Below the pieces are notes generated by a model, which made no database searches, was not told the DNA's origin, and was given only the letters and a program-made list of their open reading frames with translations. 64,000 nt of DNA from Fratercula arctica (Eukaryota; Chordata; Aves; Charadriiformes; Alcidae), in contig CANTUZ010000004.1 of the NCBI GenBank assembly GCA_947846985.1, positions 10,034,927-10,098,926 on the forward strand. Reading direction: 5' to 3'. Within the stretch, counting starts at the first letter, position 1. Each line of letters opens with the position of its first letter. The position numbers and the translations under genes were made by a program. Below, in pieces: positions 52,631 to 64,000 of this stretch.

Positions 52631-52652
52631 ACATATATATATATATATATGT
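52631..52652. repeat. AT dinucleotide microsatellite
   Basis: Nine AT units bounded by AC and GT, giving a perfect 22-bp self-complementary tract. Likely length-polymorphic. Confidence 0.9.
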
Positions 52653-53139
52653 ATTAGAGAACAACTTAATAGATGAAAGCGAGAGACAAATTGTAAGAAG
52701 TTTGGAGGCAATAGGAGGCATTGAGTGTTGCAATCAGTTGTGAACCTGCTAAGACAAAGTTTAAATACTAGAAATATTGTAAATTCAAACATCACATTGA
52801 TCACTCACTATTAAGCATTAGCTAAGACCACCTGTTTCATTCATTTGGTCAATTGAATTCTGGAACATATATGTCCTGGTTAATATCCCTTTTATCTATT
52901 GAGCTTCCATTTGTGAAGTTGCCTGCCTGTTCTTTCAAACCTCTTAAAAAGACGATGTAAACTTAGAAGAAATCTATGAACGCTTATGTCAGACAAATAT
53001 TCTTGAATTCATTATTACCGGAAAGCTACTAGTACTCGGATAAATGATGCCATTTTCTGTAATAATGTATACTAAACTCTTTACAAGATAGATGGTGTAT
53101 GAAATGGTCACTTCTTTGTATTGTTCCAAACCCAGCACA

Positions 53140-53480
53140 ATCTGTAATAGTTTATTATTTCTAAAAGGCTGTCCCCCAGTTCAGCCTTGGAGGAATAAAC
53201 AATCCAAAGAAACACTAACTTGCTTCCAGGAAAAGAGAGAACTGCTCTATTACATTTAACTTGTTATAATAAACAAATAACCTCTGCAAGCATGTTCAAA
53301 GCAATTAGCCATCATGACTATAACCTCCCAGGGATGAGGGTGAGATCTGTGATCACCGAAGTCTCTCACTTAATCGCCTCAGCTGCTCAGTGTCCTTTGG
53401 CTAATCATATTATACTAGTTCCATCTCAGCCGGCTAGATTATTGCAAAACTCCAGAAGGCAGCGCTGGGATAACTGTTCT
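53140..53480. promoter_or_regulatory. Candidate conserved non-coding (enhancer-like) block
   Basis: This 340-bp block lacks mononucleotide runs and repeats. It carries dense transcription-factor-like motifs: CAATTA at 53302-53307, a GGCTAATCAT bicoid/homeodomain-type motif at 53399-53408, an ATTGCAAAAC C/EBP- or POU-like motif at 53441-53450, and a CAGCTG E-box near 53380. The plus-strand frame over it (53220-53528) runs into a poly(A)-like tract and shows no domain. Called on texture only. Confidence 0.28.
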
Positions 53481-54599
53481 GTTGCCTTCCAAACTCGAGG
53501 GAAGTTTTTAAAAAAAAAAATAAAATAAAAAAATTTGTAGTCAAAGTCTTTCAAGAGAATTACTGTGTTTGATCCCAAAGAGAAGATTTAGGGTGGATCC
53601 AGCTATTCAGTGTAATAATCCTTTACTCCAGAGGGCTGCAAGGAGAGTTGAGATGGTGGCATTTGTTTCTGGAGGTGAGGAGTTTTGTGTTTGGAAGTGT
53701 TAATATCAGTGTGGATGGCGGTACTCTGTGCCAATGCTCAGTGTCTCCCACTAAAACTCGCAATGAGGCCTCGCAAATATCTGTTTAGTTTTGCCAAGGC
53801 ATTTCGCAGTGGGCAAATGGAAGAAAGGCCAGAAGCACTGACCTTTCTGATGAGATTGCTTCTTCTTCCAGCAGAGGAGTTCCCTCTCAGCTACCCTCAA
53901 ACTCTGTTAGTGTTGCACAATATGTAGAATTAGCAAAGCACACCTACTCCCCCACCCCAAATTACATGTTTGCATATAAAATACTATCAAAAGGAATGCC
54001 TTGTAATAGCAGATGTTTCCTCAGGACAGCCAGAGGTGCTCTGATAATGAAGCATTTTCTTCTACAGATGTCTAAAGGATATTGTGTGACAAAAGCTGGA
54101 CAAGCTAAAATTTTGACATTGGGGATTTGGTCTGAGTTTTCTCAAAAAAAAAAAAGAAAAGATTGAAGGATTTGATTCTGTAGGAAAAGCACGCTCTCAT
54201 TTCCTTTGACTTATGAGTAACATACTCTGAGCTTTCCCCAGTATTAGTTCTCTCTCCAATTAAGGTGAGAGTGATCAAAAGATCCATTTCTGAGGACTTC
54301 TATTCCTGGGTCCTTCTATGAAAGGCAATTTGTTAACTTTATAGCTCTGTGTTTCAAGAACTCACAAAAATGCCCCAAGAAAGTCTAGGATCTGCTTAAA
54401 CAAGCTGCGCTGATTATATTTGTTCCTTCATTTTACCATTACTAAAGATGTTTTATCAACATGATAACTTATAGAATAGAATGGTCAATTGATAAAAATC
54501 CACTTTACATGAAATACTGAAGAATTTGCATATAAATAGGTTTTTATATTTAAATGCCCTGTGGGTGAATGTGATCCAATATCCCTCAGAAATCAAAAT

Positions 54600-55090
54600 C
54601 CTGAACTGTCTCATTTAAAGTTTGCCTGCTAAAAATAAGGTGAAGTTGGACAGCTTTTGATTAGCATGACATTCCTTTCTGGAGAGTGCTCACAAGACCA
54701 ACAAATCACAATTCAATTAAACTGTGCCCTGTATAGTACTTTCAATGTATTCTTTGCGGTTTCTTTTTCCGGCAGTCACACTTACCCTGTTTTTTTCTTG
54801 ATTCATTTGGCAAGACTTTGCATGTAAATTCCCATGAGAGAGATAAATGAGGAACATTTTAAAAACTTGATTGCAGATCTTGCTGCTTAAGACACAGGCA
54901 TTATCCCATGTCTGCCATTATGTCAGCTGGCTCTTTAACAATAAAAAAAAGAATTAACAATTCGGCTGTATTTACATTTCTCTAGTGGCATTGTTTGCTC
55001 CCCTATAATTAAAGGATCTGCCAGACTTTCAATTATGAACTCCTATTTTTAGGGCGGTAAAAACTTAACCCACAAATCCACGCTGGGGCT
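54600..55090. promoter_or_regulatory. Candidate enhancer-like block with two MEF2-type sites
   Basis: Two matches to the MEF2 consensus YTAWWWWTAR lie about 410 bases apart: CTAAAAATAA at 54629-54638 and CTATTTTTAG at 55043-55052. Between them are several homeodomain-like cores (TGATTAGC near 54658, CAATTAAA near 54714, TATAATTAAAGG near 55004) and a TGTATTTAC forkhead-like motif near 54967. No reading frame crosses it. It would fit a muscle, heart or neural enhancer if conserved, but A/T-rich DNA yields such motifs by chance fairly often. Confidence 0.3.
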
Positions 55091-56340
55091 TTTCAAGCAG
55101 CGAAACCTGGCCTGCTTTGTGCAGATGATAAACTGATTAAAGCCGTGATGCCATTGCCCGAGGCGGCTGAGTGCCCGGGAAGCTGTGGTAGCTCCGGACC
55201 CTGCTCCAGCCGCAGCAGGGAAGCACTCAGGCACTGCTGCCCTATTCTTGCTTGCAGCTACAGCCCGTTTGGGGCTCAGAGCCGTGCTATGGTATGGCAC
55301 GTAGGGCCATATTCCCCATGCTCTCCCAGGACCTTATGCTTTCTTAATGTTGACCGTCTCACCTGTAGCTTGTACCTTTCCACATTAAACTGCAAACTCT
55401 TCAGTATACTTTTGTAAGGCACGTATGTGCACTCACAAGCGCACCCTGAATGATATATGGTCCAGTGTAGTCTCCTTAAAGAGTACTCTTTGCAGCAGCT
55501 GCCCATTCCCTATCCAGAAGCAGACTGCAGACGTGCCCCCACACGCCGAGCTGCTGCATGTTCCGGGGGATCTTCTCTGGCTGTACCTGGCCTTTTTTTC
55601 AAAACATCTGAAGATGAGAAAAATAACTGTGAGAAAACTAACTTCTCTACAGTGAGTAGTTTAATGTGGCATGACAATTGCATTTAAATTTTAACACTAA
55701 ACAAAGTCACATCTGCTGGACTAATACTCTGAACGTTTTTAGGTATCACAAAGTAAATCTAAGTGGAAAACCAGCAGCCAAGGAGAGATCCTAGGAAATT
55801 TCCACAGAGGTGTTTTCTAAGAGCAATGACACAGTATTTTGGTTGATTATCTTGAGAATACATGCTTTTCCAGTGAGCAGGTGAGCAATGTGTTTCCTAT
55901 ATACTGTCAAGACACGGGGGTGCAGGGAACTGGGTCTCCCAGGAGCTCTGGTTCTGAGAGCTGTTCTCACTAGCACCAGGTTGCATTGAAGCCCAGAAAT
56001 AGTGCCAGTGCTCACCACAGGGGAATAACCTAGGAGAGAATCAGCAGCAGGAAGCACCTTTTCTCCTGCGGGCTAAACTTCCAAATGTGTTTGAAGTGAC
56101 CTTCGATCAGATAAAGTGGAAAATGATGCAGGAGCAGGTACTGAGGGCTTGCTGCCATCTCTGGCCGGAGTCTGGCAAAAGCCAGCAGGACTGGGGACAG
56201 GCATCTCCCCTTGTTTGTCTATGGGAGGAATGCTCGCAGAAAGAAGGCAGAAGAGTAAAGTAATGTATATCTGTTTGCAAATTAATGAATTACATGCAAT
56301 TATTTTTCGTTCAACTCCATTAGGCCGTTAGGTACTAGGG
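55091..56340. other. GC-richer gene-free patch
   Basis: GC content rises, especially at 55140-55310, with opposed short frames on both strands (55049-55300 minus, 55145-55417 plus, 55457-55687 plus, 55791-56057 minus). None matches a family I know and none has a convincing splice-site frame. It might be a non-coding exon or an old repeat. No CpG island of the kind at 10.5 kb is present. Confidence 0.45.
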
Positions 56341-56636
56341 TATGTGATGCACCCTGTATGGATGCTTTTAAATGGATGCAAAGCATGACATACATCTTTA
56401 ATCTCTGAGTCTATATTAATGCTTTTTTTTCAGTAGGTATGTGCTGTGTATACTGGGAGCACTCAAGCTTTGATTAAACTGAATTCAATTCCTGAGTCTT
56501 TCTAATGAACTGTAAAAACTCACTCTAATTTACATTCAAACATCACTATGCTCTCCATACTGTAATTATATTAATAATGATCTATCTGAAAGCTTCTTAA
56601 GTTTTATAGGACTTTTACTTGTAATCATAAAAATAT

Positions 56637-56748
56637 GGAAAAGAGATAAGGGAGAAAAAATAAGGGAATAAGAAAGGATGCAAAGAAAAAGAAGAAAGCT
56701 GGGAGAGGAGAACAGAAAAGAAGCTGGAAGGACAGCAAGAGCAGAGAT
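56637..56748. repeat. Polypurine tract
   Basis: About 112 bases that are close to 87% A+G on the plus strand (I count roughly 14 pyrimidines by eye), built from GAAA, GGGA and GAGG units. Such tracts arise as degenerate GA repeats and can favour triplex (H-DNA) structure. Confidence 0.7.
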
Positions 56749-59700
56749 ACTGTAGTAGCATGGCAATGTAATTGTAAAGCCTTGTCAGAATCACTTTCTT
56801 GCATAAATAAATTAAAACATCAGAGGAAAAAAAATGTTATTGTTTTATGAAAGTAGCAACCTTTCCATTTAAAGTTCAGGTCATTAGAGAATAAATATGT
56901 TCAGTGTTTTTTCTTCCTCTCTTCCTCTTGTGTGAGCAGTATGAGAGCTAGAATCTACAAGGAGTTAAATTCTAGCTGGCTATGAAATTACCTCAATTTT
57001 AAGTCAAGCTACTGGGATAGGTTTAAAATGCTAATCCTTTTTTTTTTTTTTTCCTCTCTGCTTTTGATGAACAATTTCTCGTGCTCATTTCAATGAGAAA
57101 TAATGTCAAAGTGTTCAAAAAAACAAGCGTTTCAATTCTAAGCGTATCCCCGGAGATAGCACTGATATAAAAGTAATTTTTTTATCCAGTTAGGATTTGA
57201 ATTGTAACTCTTTGTGGTTTTTTAAATCAAAAGTTGAAAACACGTAGTAATAGTTATTATGGTATCTTGGCAGGTTAATGTACTATGTCATATCATATTT
57301 GTGTCCTGTGGTACGACATACAATACACATTGAATTTCATTGCTATTTAAAAGTGTTCTGGTGCTTTATGATGTGCATTACATTGCAGAAATGGGAATTA
57401 AACATTAACAAAATTCTAAGAATATGAGTCTTTTCTGGCTCATTGTAAAGTAATATGTTAAAAATTCAAAACATAATATTACTTTCTGACTTTTTTGTTT
57501 GGGTTTTTTTTTCTACAGCATATTGTCTCTCTTTTCTTAATGTTTATTTAAACACATACAGAGATAGATTAGGCTTTACTTTGAAATGGATTTCCCTCTT
57601 CTGCAGTCCTCTTTCCTGACTAGGTGTTTGAAAATTCTGTTTCTGAATTAAAATTTGGGGTTTGTTTCCCTGTAAACACTTTGCAAGCATGACATGAATA
57701 GTGCCTTGCCAAAAAAAAAGAAAAAAAAAAAATCAGTGAAAAGAAAAAAGATATTCTTGTTTTGATAACATTTTTTTTGGAGGGATTATACAAACCTTTC
57801 ATTATCATTGATATGATTATGCTCCTAGTGATTTGCCCTGTCATCTTAATTCCTGTTACCAGTTACTAAGAGACAAAGCAGCTCTTGAGGATCAGCATAG
57901 CATACTTCCTCAAATTATTAGTCTTATTTTCTTCTTTATTGCGTTTTCATTCTCCTAACCCTTGCAGTGGAAAGGGTTATTATTGTTGTGACAATAAGAT
58001 GGGATAAGGAAAAATATTCAAAGTCGCAGCAAGGGTTTAAGGAGAGGTTGTGGCAGTCAAAGGGACTGACAAGGGAAATGAATGTAGTTAGAGAGTGTTG
58101 GATGGATAGGAAGATGAACATAAGAAATGGGAAGACTACATACATAATTTATAATAATAACGTGTAAATAATGTGTGACTGAAATATCAGACAGGTCTCT
58201 ACCCTCAGGCACTTACAAGCTTTTAGACATAGGACAACAAATAATGGTAAATAACTTGCTGTTCAGGGAGAACGATTATCACCATATGATGTCTAATGAG
58301 AGACTGGCATGTCGAAAATACCTTGTTATGATTTTAGCTGTATTTAAAAAAATAAGAACTGAATAAAATGTGAATAAATGCACAGGAAAAGATATGAGGC
58401 AAACAGCAACGTTTTAAGGCCAACCATGAGTGTGTGCAGGAAATAGGAATTCAGTGCTAGCCAAGGAAGGTAGTTCCAGCATGAGGGGGGTGGTATTAGC
58501 TGAGGTTGTCCAAGAAATTTGTTCAATTTACAAATTTTTTGGATTGTGGGAAGAAGAAATGAGATGTAACAAAACTGCATGCAAGACGTAAGAGAAAATT
58601 ACTTACTTGGTGTTGTGAACAGAAAATGAAGCAAGAGCTCAGTGAAGGGTTGATACTGCAAAAGGACTGGAAGGGTTTGCTTTGCAGCCAAAAAATGGAT
58701 GAACTTCAGTTGAAGAACTGTTATGTGGCATGAGACATGGCAAAGAGTGGACAAGAGCAGCATTAGTAATTAGAAAGGGGCGATTTGGGAAGCAGTGGCC
58801 CTTATTCACGTCTCTGTCACCTATGCAAGTCCAGGGTATGTTCACTGATACAGAGGAGGAAACTGAGAGTAAATAAACGTTGTACAGAGATAAAGAAATC
58901 TGAATCAAAATGTTTGGATTATACTGCTTCTGTGAATAATGAAGTGGAAAAAAAAAAGAGAAAGAACAATCATTCTCATTCTTGAAGTATACATTTCTGT
59001 TTCACGGATAGTTAAAAAAGATATTGAAGTTATATTTAAATATAGAATATTATGAATAAAAAAAATTCTAATATGTTTTTCAATGTTACCTTAACTTAGT
59101 GTTGGGAATTTACCTGTTAAATTGAGATACATAGAAGAATAAAGCAGTGTAGAGGCTGTCTTCAGCTCTGCTGAAGTCGTTTATAGCTGTCTCTGCAGTT
59201 GGCTTCATTTCTTTAAGATGACAGTGTCCTTTTTATAACTGTTATCATACATCATTATATAAATTCACAATGCTATATAGAAGGATAAATGACAACATGC
59301 ACTTTCATTTAGGCCAAAATAAATACTGGTTATTGGCAAATGCATTTTGTTCATCACTGAACTCACCTCTCTGGGAATAAAGAAAAGATGAGACTACTTG
59401 TCTAAACAGTTAATAAATAATTTAAAAGCAGAGTAGCAAGAACATTATCCAGAAATCCACATACAAATAGAAATCAAATTTGTGTACAAATACAAATTAA
59501 CTTTTAAGGCACCTATATTTCATGAACAAATACCAGTATTTGTTTATACTGACATGTAGCGATTTGTAGTTTGAATTATACGAGCAGAAAAGTAATTTGA
59601 ATGGGCAGCAGCACATTCTCCCTTCAACTTGAGTGGATTTGGTGTAAAGCCTCGAAGTCAAGTTATGATTGTCTTGAGATCTTAGAGGCATTGTTTAAGA

Positions 59701-62700
59701 GTACAAGAACAGACATGAAGACTTAACACACTACTTGGATACTTGCAGAATACCTCAATGGAAAATAAATCAGCTCCTTAAGTAAAGGGTTTTTTTAATT
59801 GTATATTTAGTAGGTGGAATAAGGGAAAGTTTAGCTCTCTTATTGAAGTAAGCAAAGGTCATGGCAGGTTGAGAAAGAATAACCAAATCTTCTGGATCTT
59901 TATACTTCAAGGGACGATGTATTAACTTGGGGTCAATTTTGAGGCTAGTTACTCTAAAAAAGCAGTAAGAGAATGTTAATATTTTGGTATCCAGTTTCAT
60001 ATTCCGTATTGCATTCCTTATTTCATAGAATTTGGTACTGGAGCCATATTTCCAAAATAAAAAGATTAAAGTAACTTCTCTGCCAGCTAGTCTGTCAACC
60101 AATGAGATCCTCTTTTATATTTCTTTAATTGCTCTGTCATCAGCCAAATTCAACAGAGAGTTAGAGATCTCAAAGATGTGCAATTCCTTCAGTTTCAGTG
60201 AGAAATAATAGGTACATAGAAGCGAGAGCCCACAGTCTGGAAAAGCCAGCAAGATAAGTTTATTTTTTCCATGTGATGCACTAGTTCTCCAGACAGCAAG
60301 TGCACAGTGATATATTGAGGAATGCTGCACTTCACATAAGAAAGGGACATATATGAGAATTCAGTGCTCAAATTCAATCATTCAAGGCTGAAGGTGATGA
60401 CATTTTCTGGTGCTGTGGTCCAAAGTGCATGACTGAGATATGGGAACAAACAGCTGAGGGAGAAAGAAAGACTGCTGCAAAAATCAGGATTAATGTCCTA
60501 GAAAAGCAGTTTTGAGTTTGCCAAACAACTGCCCTGAAATCACCGAGGTCAGAGAGGTTGAGGCGCAGGAGATTTTATGAAGGGTAGATACCAGACTTCT
60601 AGCGTGATAGGCATGATTGAGGATCCAAAGTGCTCTCTGTCCTTAAGACATTGCACCAACAGTATCTGGGACTTTAAACTGGAGTTCTTAAAAATGAGCT
60701 TATAGGAGCTCAAACACTTTAGCAAAGGCAAAACTTGTATTTGAAAGAAATAAAGAACTGTGGTGGATTGCATGTTGTACAAACATTTTCAAGTGTTCTG
60801 AAATAACCATTTCCATAATTGTTCCAAATAGAGAGAGGTCCAACTCCATTTGCTGCCTGAAGGCTGCAGCAGCCATGTCTTGCAGACTGCCCATGGGCAA
60901 GCTGTGTCCATCAGGATGTTTTGTGGGGAACAAAGCCCATGTGTGGCTCTCTGGAGGGCATGGTCCAGCCCAGCCTGGATAACCACAAATTTCATCTTGA
61001 GAGCAGCTCCCAGGATGCTTGCTCTAGTCAGTGTGGGGCCCTGCACATACAGGAATGCCTGATGAAGTGGGTCTTGGGTTAAGTACTTATGTGATAGTCG
61101 CTATTTTTGAAATGTGTAATTTTTCATAGTGCTGCGTATTCAAAGCAGTGCTATAAGCATGAGTGGCATGACTGTGAATTAATTAAAGATACTTAAGTCA
61201 CTTCTGAGATCATAAGATCACAATAAACAATAATCTAACTTTGCATTTTCAATTCTAAGCATTTTCTGCCATTTCCTTCTGTTTAATGGTGGCTGCCTGT
61301 GTATTTAAAATAGATTTTTCGTGTTTAGTAATGGGAAACCTCAGGCAGACTCCTTCCCTTTATTCTGAAACCGAGCTAACAAAAATCTTCTTTTCCTTTC
61401 AGTCCTTAGGTGCGTATCTTTATGTCAAAATCTGAGCCTAGCCACACAGTGGAGCCAGAAAGTCTTATTCCCCGGTAAGCTACAATACCATTGAGACTGG
61501 CACTGTGTTTTAACTGCGTGTCTCAGAACTGCTGGTGGGGCAAATGGATCATAGCGTGGGTTTTATGCTTTGCTTTGTTGGTTTATGGATTTGTTCTGGA
61601 GCAAAGCCACCCGTACTGTAAGTCAAATTATCAGTCCAACAGAGAGCACCAAATAGCTGTGAGAGACCAGGTTTGAATAAGATTCTCATATAATCTAGAT
61701 ATAATAGTCCAGCTGGAACATATATTGCAAGGATCCTGCCTTTGAGGTTTGATTTTTGTAGATTGAAACTAAAGAAAACTCTGTGTATAAAGAAGTTGGT
61801 GTATAACAAATAGTGTAATATTTGTGTAAATTAGGTTTTGCTATATACATTTTCACATCTTCAGCTTCAAATATTATGTGAATTCTTTGCCCTAGCTTAA
61901 AACTAATTATAAAACCCTGTACAAGTGGTAGCAGGAGTAGTTTAAAATCAAGAAGACATCCTATCTGTATCCATGCAGCAGTGACTGAATAACAACACGG
62001 AAACTATAAAATCAGAAAGACATTACATCTTTGCAGGTTACATGTTACTAACATCTCTGTGTGACTAATTTGATGTGACTCAGACTTCTCATAAAAAGAT
62101 TTGTCATTCTGTCAATTGCATTTCAGCTGCATTAAGTGACAAAGCTAGTAAGCTGTCTGTTAATGGTTGGAAAGAACATGCGATTGTGTGATTGAATTCT
62201 GGAAATACTGACTAAACATTTTTTCATATCTTCGTAGCTGGTTAAATGGAGTGATAAATGTCTCTAATTTCAAAATTGCAGTTTCAGGGAGATTAAAAAC
62301 ATAGCAATACTCCATCAGTTATTAATTATAACATGAGCTGTGTGTAGGGTGACTTTGTGACCTTAAGCCCTCAAAACTGAAATACAGAGTAATTTTTAGG
62401 TACTACGTTCTTTAAATAAGAAGGCATGCAAAAGACAGGCAATTAGATGATAGCTACTTTAGTTGAGGCTAATTTCAGATAATTTTTTAACTAATTTTCC
62501 ACTGAAATAGTTCAAGGTAGAAATGATCTTTAAAGTCAGAGCCTCTTTGCTTTTATGCATCGCTTACAATTCAAATTTAAAACAATATAATGAAACTACT
62601 GTTTTCTGCAGTGATTGCTAATTCCAAATTATTTCCATAATGTTTAGCTGGAGTAACTGAATAATTGAATTTTAACTTCTGTGACTGTATGATAAAACAG

Positions 62701-64000
62701 TTTTCCAGTCTGGAGAGGGATAGGCTGGAGAGATCTAACCTAAGATGCAGAAAGATACTGTGGCTTCATAATGCATGCGTTAAGTACTTCTTTAGAATTA
62801 TAATAATTATACAATACAAAATTATTCAAGCGAAAAATCCCATATTATTAAAAATAAGAGCATGATCAGGCAAAAATGAGGAAAGGACTGAGCTCTCACA
62901 ACTGACATACCTGATGTCCAAAAAAAAAAAAAAAATCGCAGAGGAATTAGTTCTATGATTTCCTTGCATATTGTGAGGCAGATACTGCTTTGGTCAGGTG
63001 GCCTAATCAAGGCCAGTCAGTCCAGTGGTTAAAATGGGGCTTACACCTGAAGGGCTCATGCTGACTTGTTTTTCAGGAGGTAAATCGCTGTCTTCAGGAA
63101 CCATGGCAGAAGTCAATGATGTAATTTGAATTATAGCATTGCAAATTAAGCCTATGCCCCCACATAAGCAGTAGGGGAAAGGAAAATGTGATACAAAACC
63201 AAGGCCTGGCTGGGAAGGAGGGGAAAGTGCACCTGCGCCTTTGAGATCTGAGGGGCTACTTAGACAATTAGAGTCATTTAAATCCCCTCATTTGAGAAAA
63301 ATGAAGGCTGGCAAGTGAGAATCTCCCCTTCATGTCCCTGAATATCAGGAAGGCCTGGTTTTGGATATCATTCTGAGTTTTTGAAGATTCATTTGTATAT
63401 ACCTTGCAATGATTTCGTCTGAGCTGCTGTTTGCAAAATTCTGGTGCCTAGATAGAAGAGAAAAATGCATGAAGTCCTCATTGGTAAAAGCAACTTAATA
63501 CCAACATAGCTTTACTATCTTTAAAAGTGACCGCGAAGCTTATGAACTTGACAAGCCTGTGCATTATTTTATAATATGTAATGTGCTTATGTGCAAAATT
63601 GCTTAACAGTGGAAACAGCTGAATTATTTAGAAAAAAAAAATGGGGATCTTTTGTGCAATAAAGGAGAGGAACATTTCTTCTCTTGTTCAACTTTCATAC
63701 ATGTGTAGGGATTTTACTATGGATAGCCATGCTGGTGGTAGGATGGGGCCTTGAGTGTAATACTGTGCTGCTTTGCTGTGATGTGAGAGCTAGGAAAGTC
63801 TCTATTGTTAAATGGAGGATTTTCATGGCTTTTGATGGTTATTCTGGCTTTTTTGCCATCGCTTCTTTCTCTAGCAATGTTAAATATATTCCCTAATTTT
63901 ACAGTTTTTTATGTCTATGAGTTGAGCTATTATTCAAGACTTCTGCTTGTGCTCACTTACTAATTGCAGTAGCCATAAAAAGCTCTTACTAACTGCAAAT
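56749..64000. other. Gene-free AT-rich stretch
   Basis: Ordinary AT-rich DNA to the window edge. It holds poly(T) near 57038-57051, A-rich runs near 57710-57732 and 62920-62935, a purine-biased region around 57965-58140, and a modestly GC-richer patch at 60830-61070. That patch has opposed frames (60789-61046 minus; 60850-61062 plus) of no recognised family. No RNA gene, repeat family or promoter is recognised. Confidence 0.55.

Larger units (their letters stand above)
42527..53139. other. Gene-free stretch with a GC-richer patch
   Basis: AT-rich DNA without a credible gene. At 45600-46520 GC content rises and several overlapping frames open on both strands (45554-45904 minus, 45657-45926 plus, 45961-46209 minus, 46013-46276 plus). 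That pattern points to GC-driven chance frames; none has a domain I know. Further contents are a 9-bp-arm hairpin at 49711-49732, an exon-like segment at 49945-50074, an 11-bp-arm inverted repeat at 51206-51229, and an AT microsatellite at 52631-52652. Confidence 0.55.

Noticed and set aside
58850..58890. GAGGAAACTGAG motif as an ancient MIR element
   Set aside because: Only this short core resembles MIR. The flanking bases do not follow the MIR core, so similarity is too weak to call.
1..64000. CRISPR array, bacterial operon, phage or toxin system
   Set aside because: No regularly spaced direct repeats, no compact frames and no ribosome-binding sites. The CR1 LINE and composition show animal nuclear DNA.
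1..64000. tRNA, 5S rRNA, U6 or other small RNA genes
   Set aside because: I looked for B-box-like GGTTCRANNCC, the U6 start and 5S internal promoter motifs on both strands by eye and found none. A covariance-model search would be more sensitive.

Overview
The window looks like vertebrate nuclear DNA, most likely from a bird. The main evidence is a 5'-truncated CR1 LINE on the minus strand (about 16638-17325). It has the CR1 3' end with its ATTCTATGA-type terminus and a C-terminal reverse-transcriptase ORF2 fragment, and CR1 is the dominant retroposon of bird genomes. The rest fits: AT-rich, CpG-poor DNA with long A or T runs, short microsatellites, and no compact gene array, operon, ribosome-binding site or CRISPR array. 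The species cannot be fixed from this sequence.

I find no convincing protein-coding gene. Open frames are short (about 131 codons at most), occur on both strands over the same bases, and match no family I recognise except the CR1 fragment. The window is best read as a gene desert or the inside of a very long intron.

Layout. 1-960 is GC-richer than its surroundings and weakly LTR-like. 961-7370 is AT-rich DNA with A/C and T/G low-complexity tracts. 7374-7451 holds a near-perfect 78-bp palindrome with TA steps near its outer ends. 10412-10810 is the only CpG island; it carries a divergent pair of YY1-type sites, one overlapping a CTCF-like site, and two GC boxes. 11040-11580 resembles a conserved regulatory block. 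16638-17325 is the CR1. From 17326 to 53000 the DNA is mostly AT-rich with simple repeats, a 24-T run in a T/G tract near 42.5 kb, and a GC-richer patch at 45.6-46.5 kb. 53140-55090 contains two enhancer-like blocks, the second with two MEF2-consensus sites. 56637-56748 is a polypurine tract, and the remainder is AT-rich.

No genes can be seen working together here. The functional candidates are the CpG-island promoter or boundary element, a few distal-enhancer-like blocks, and the palindrome, which could be a MITE, a template-switch scar or a hairpin RNA locus. Conservation and transcription could not be tested from the sequence alone, so these remain candidates.
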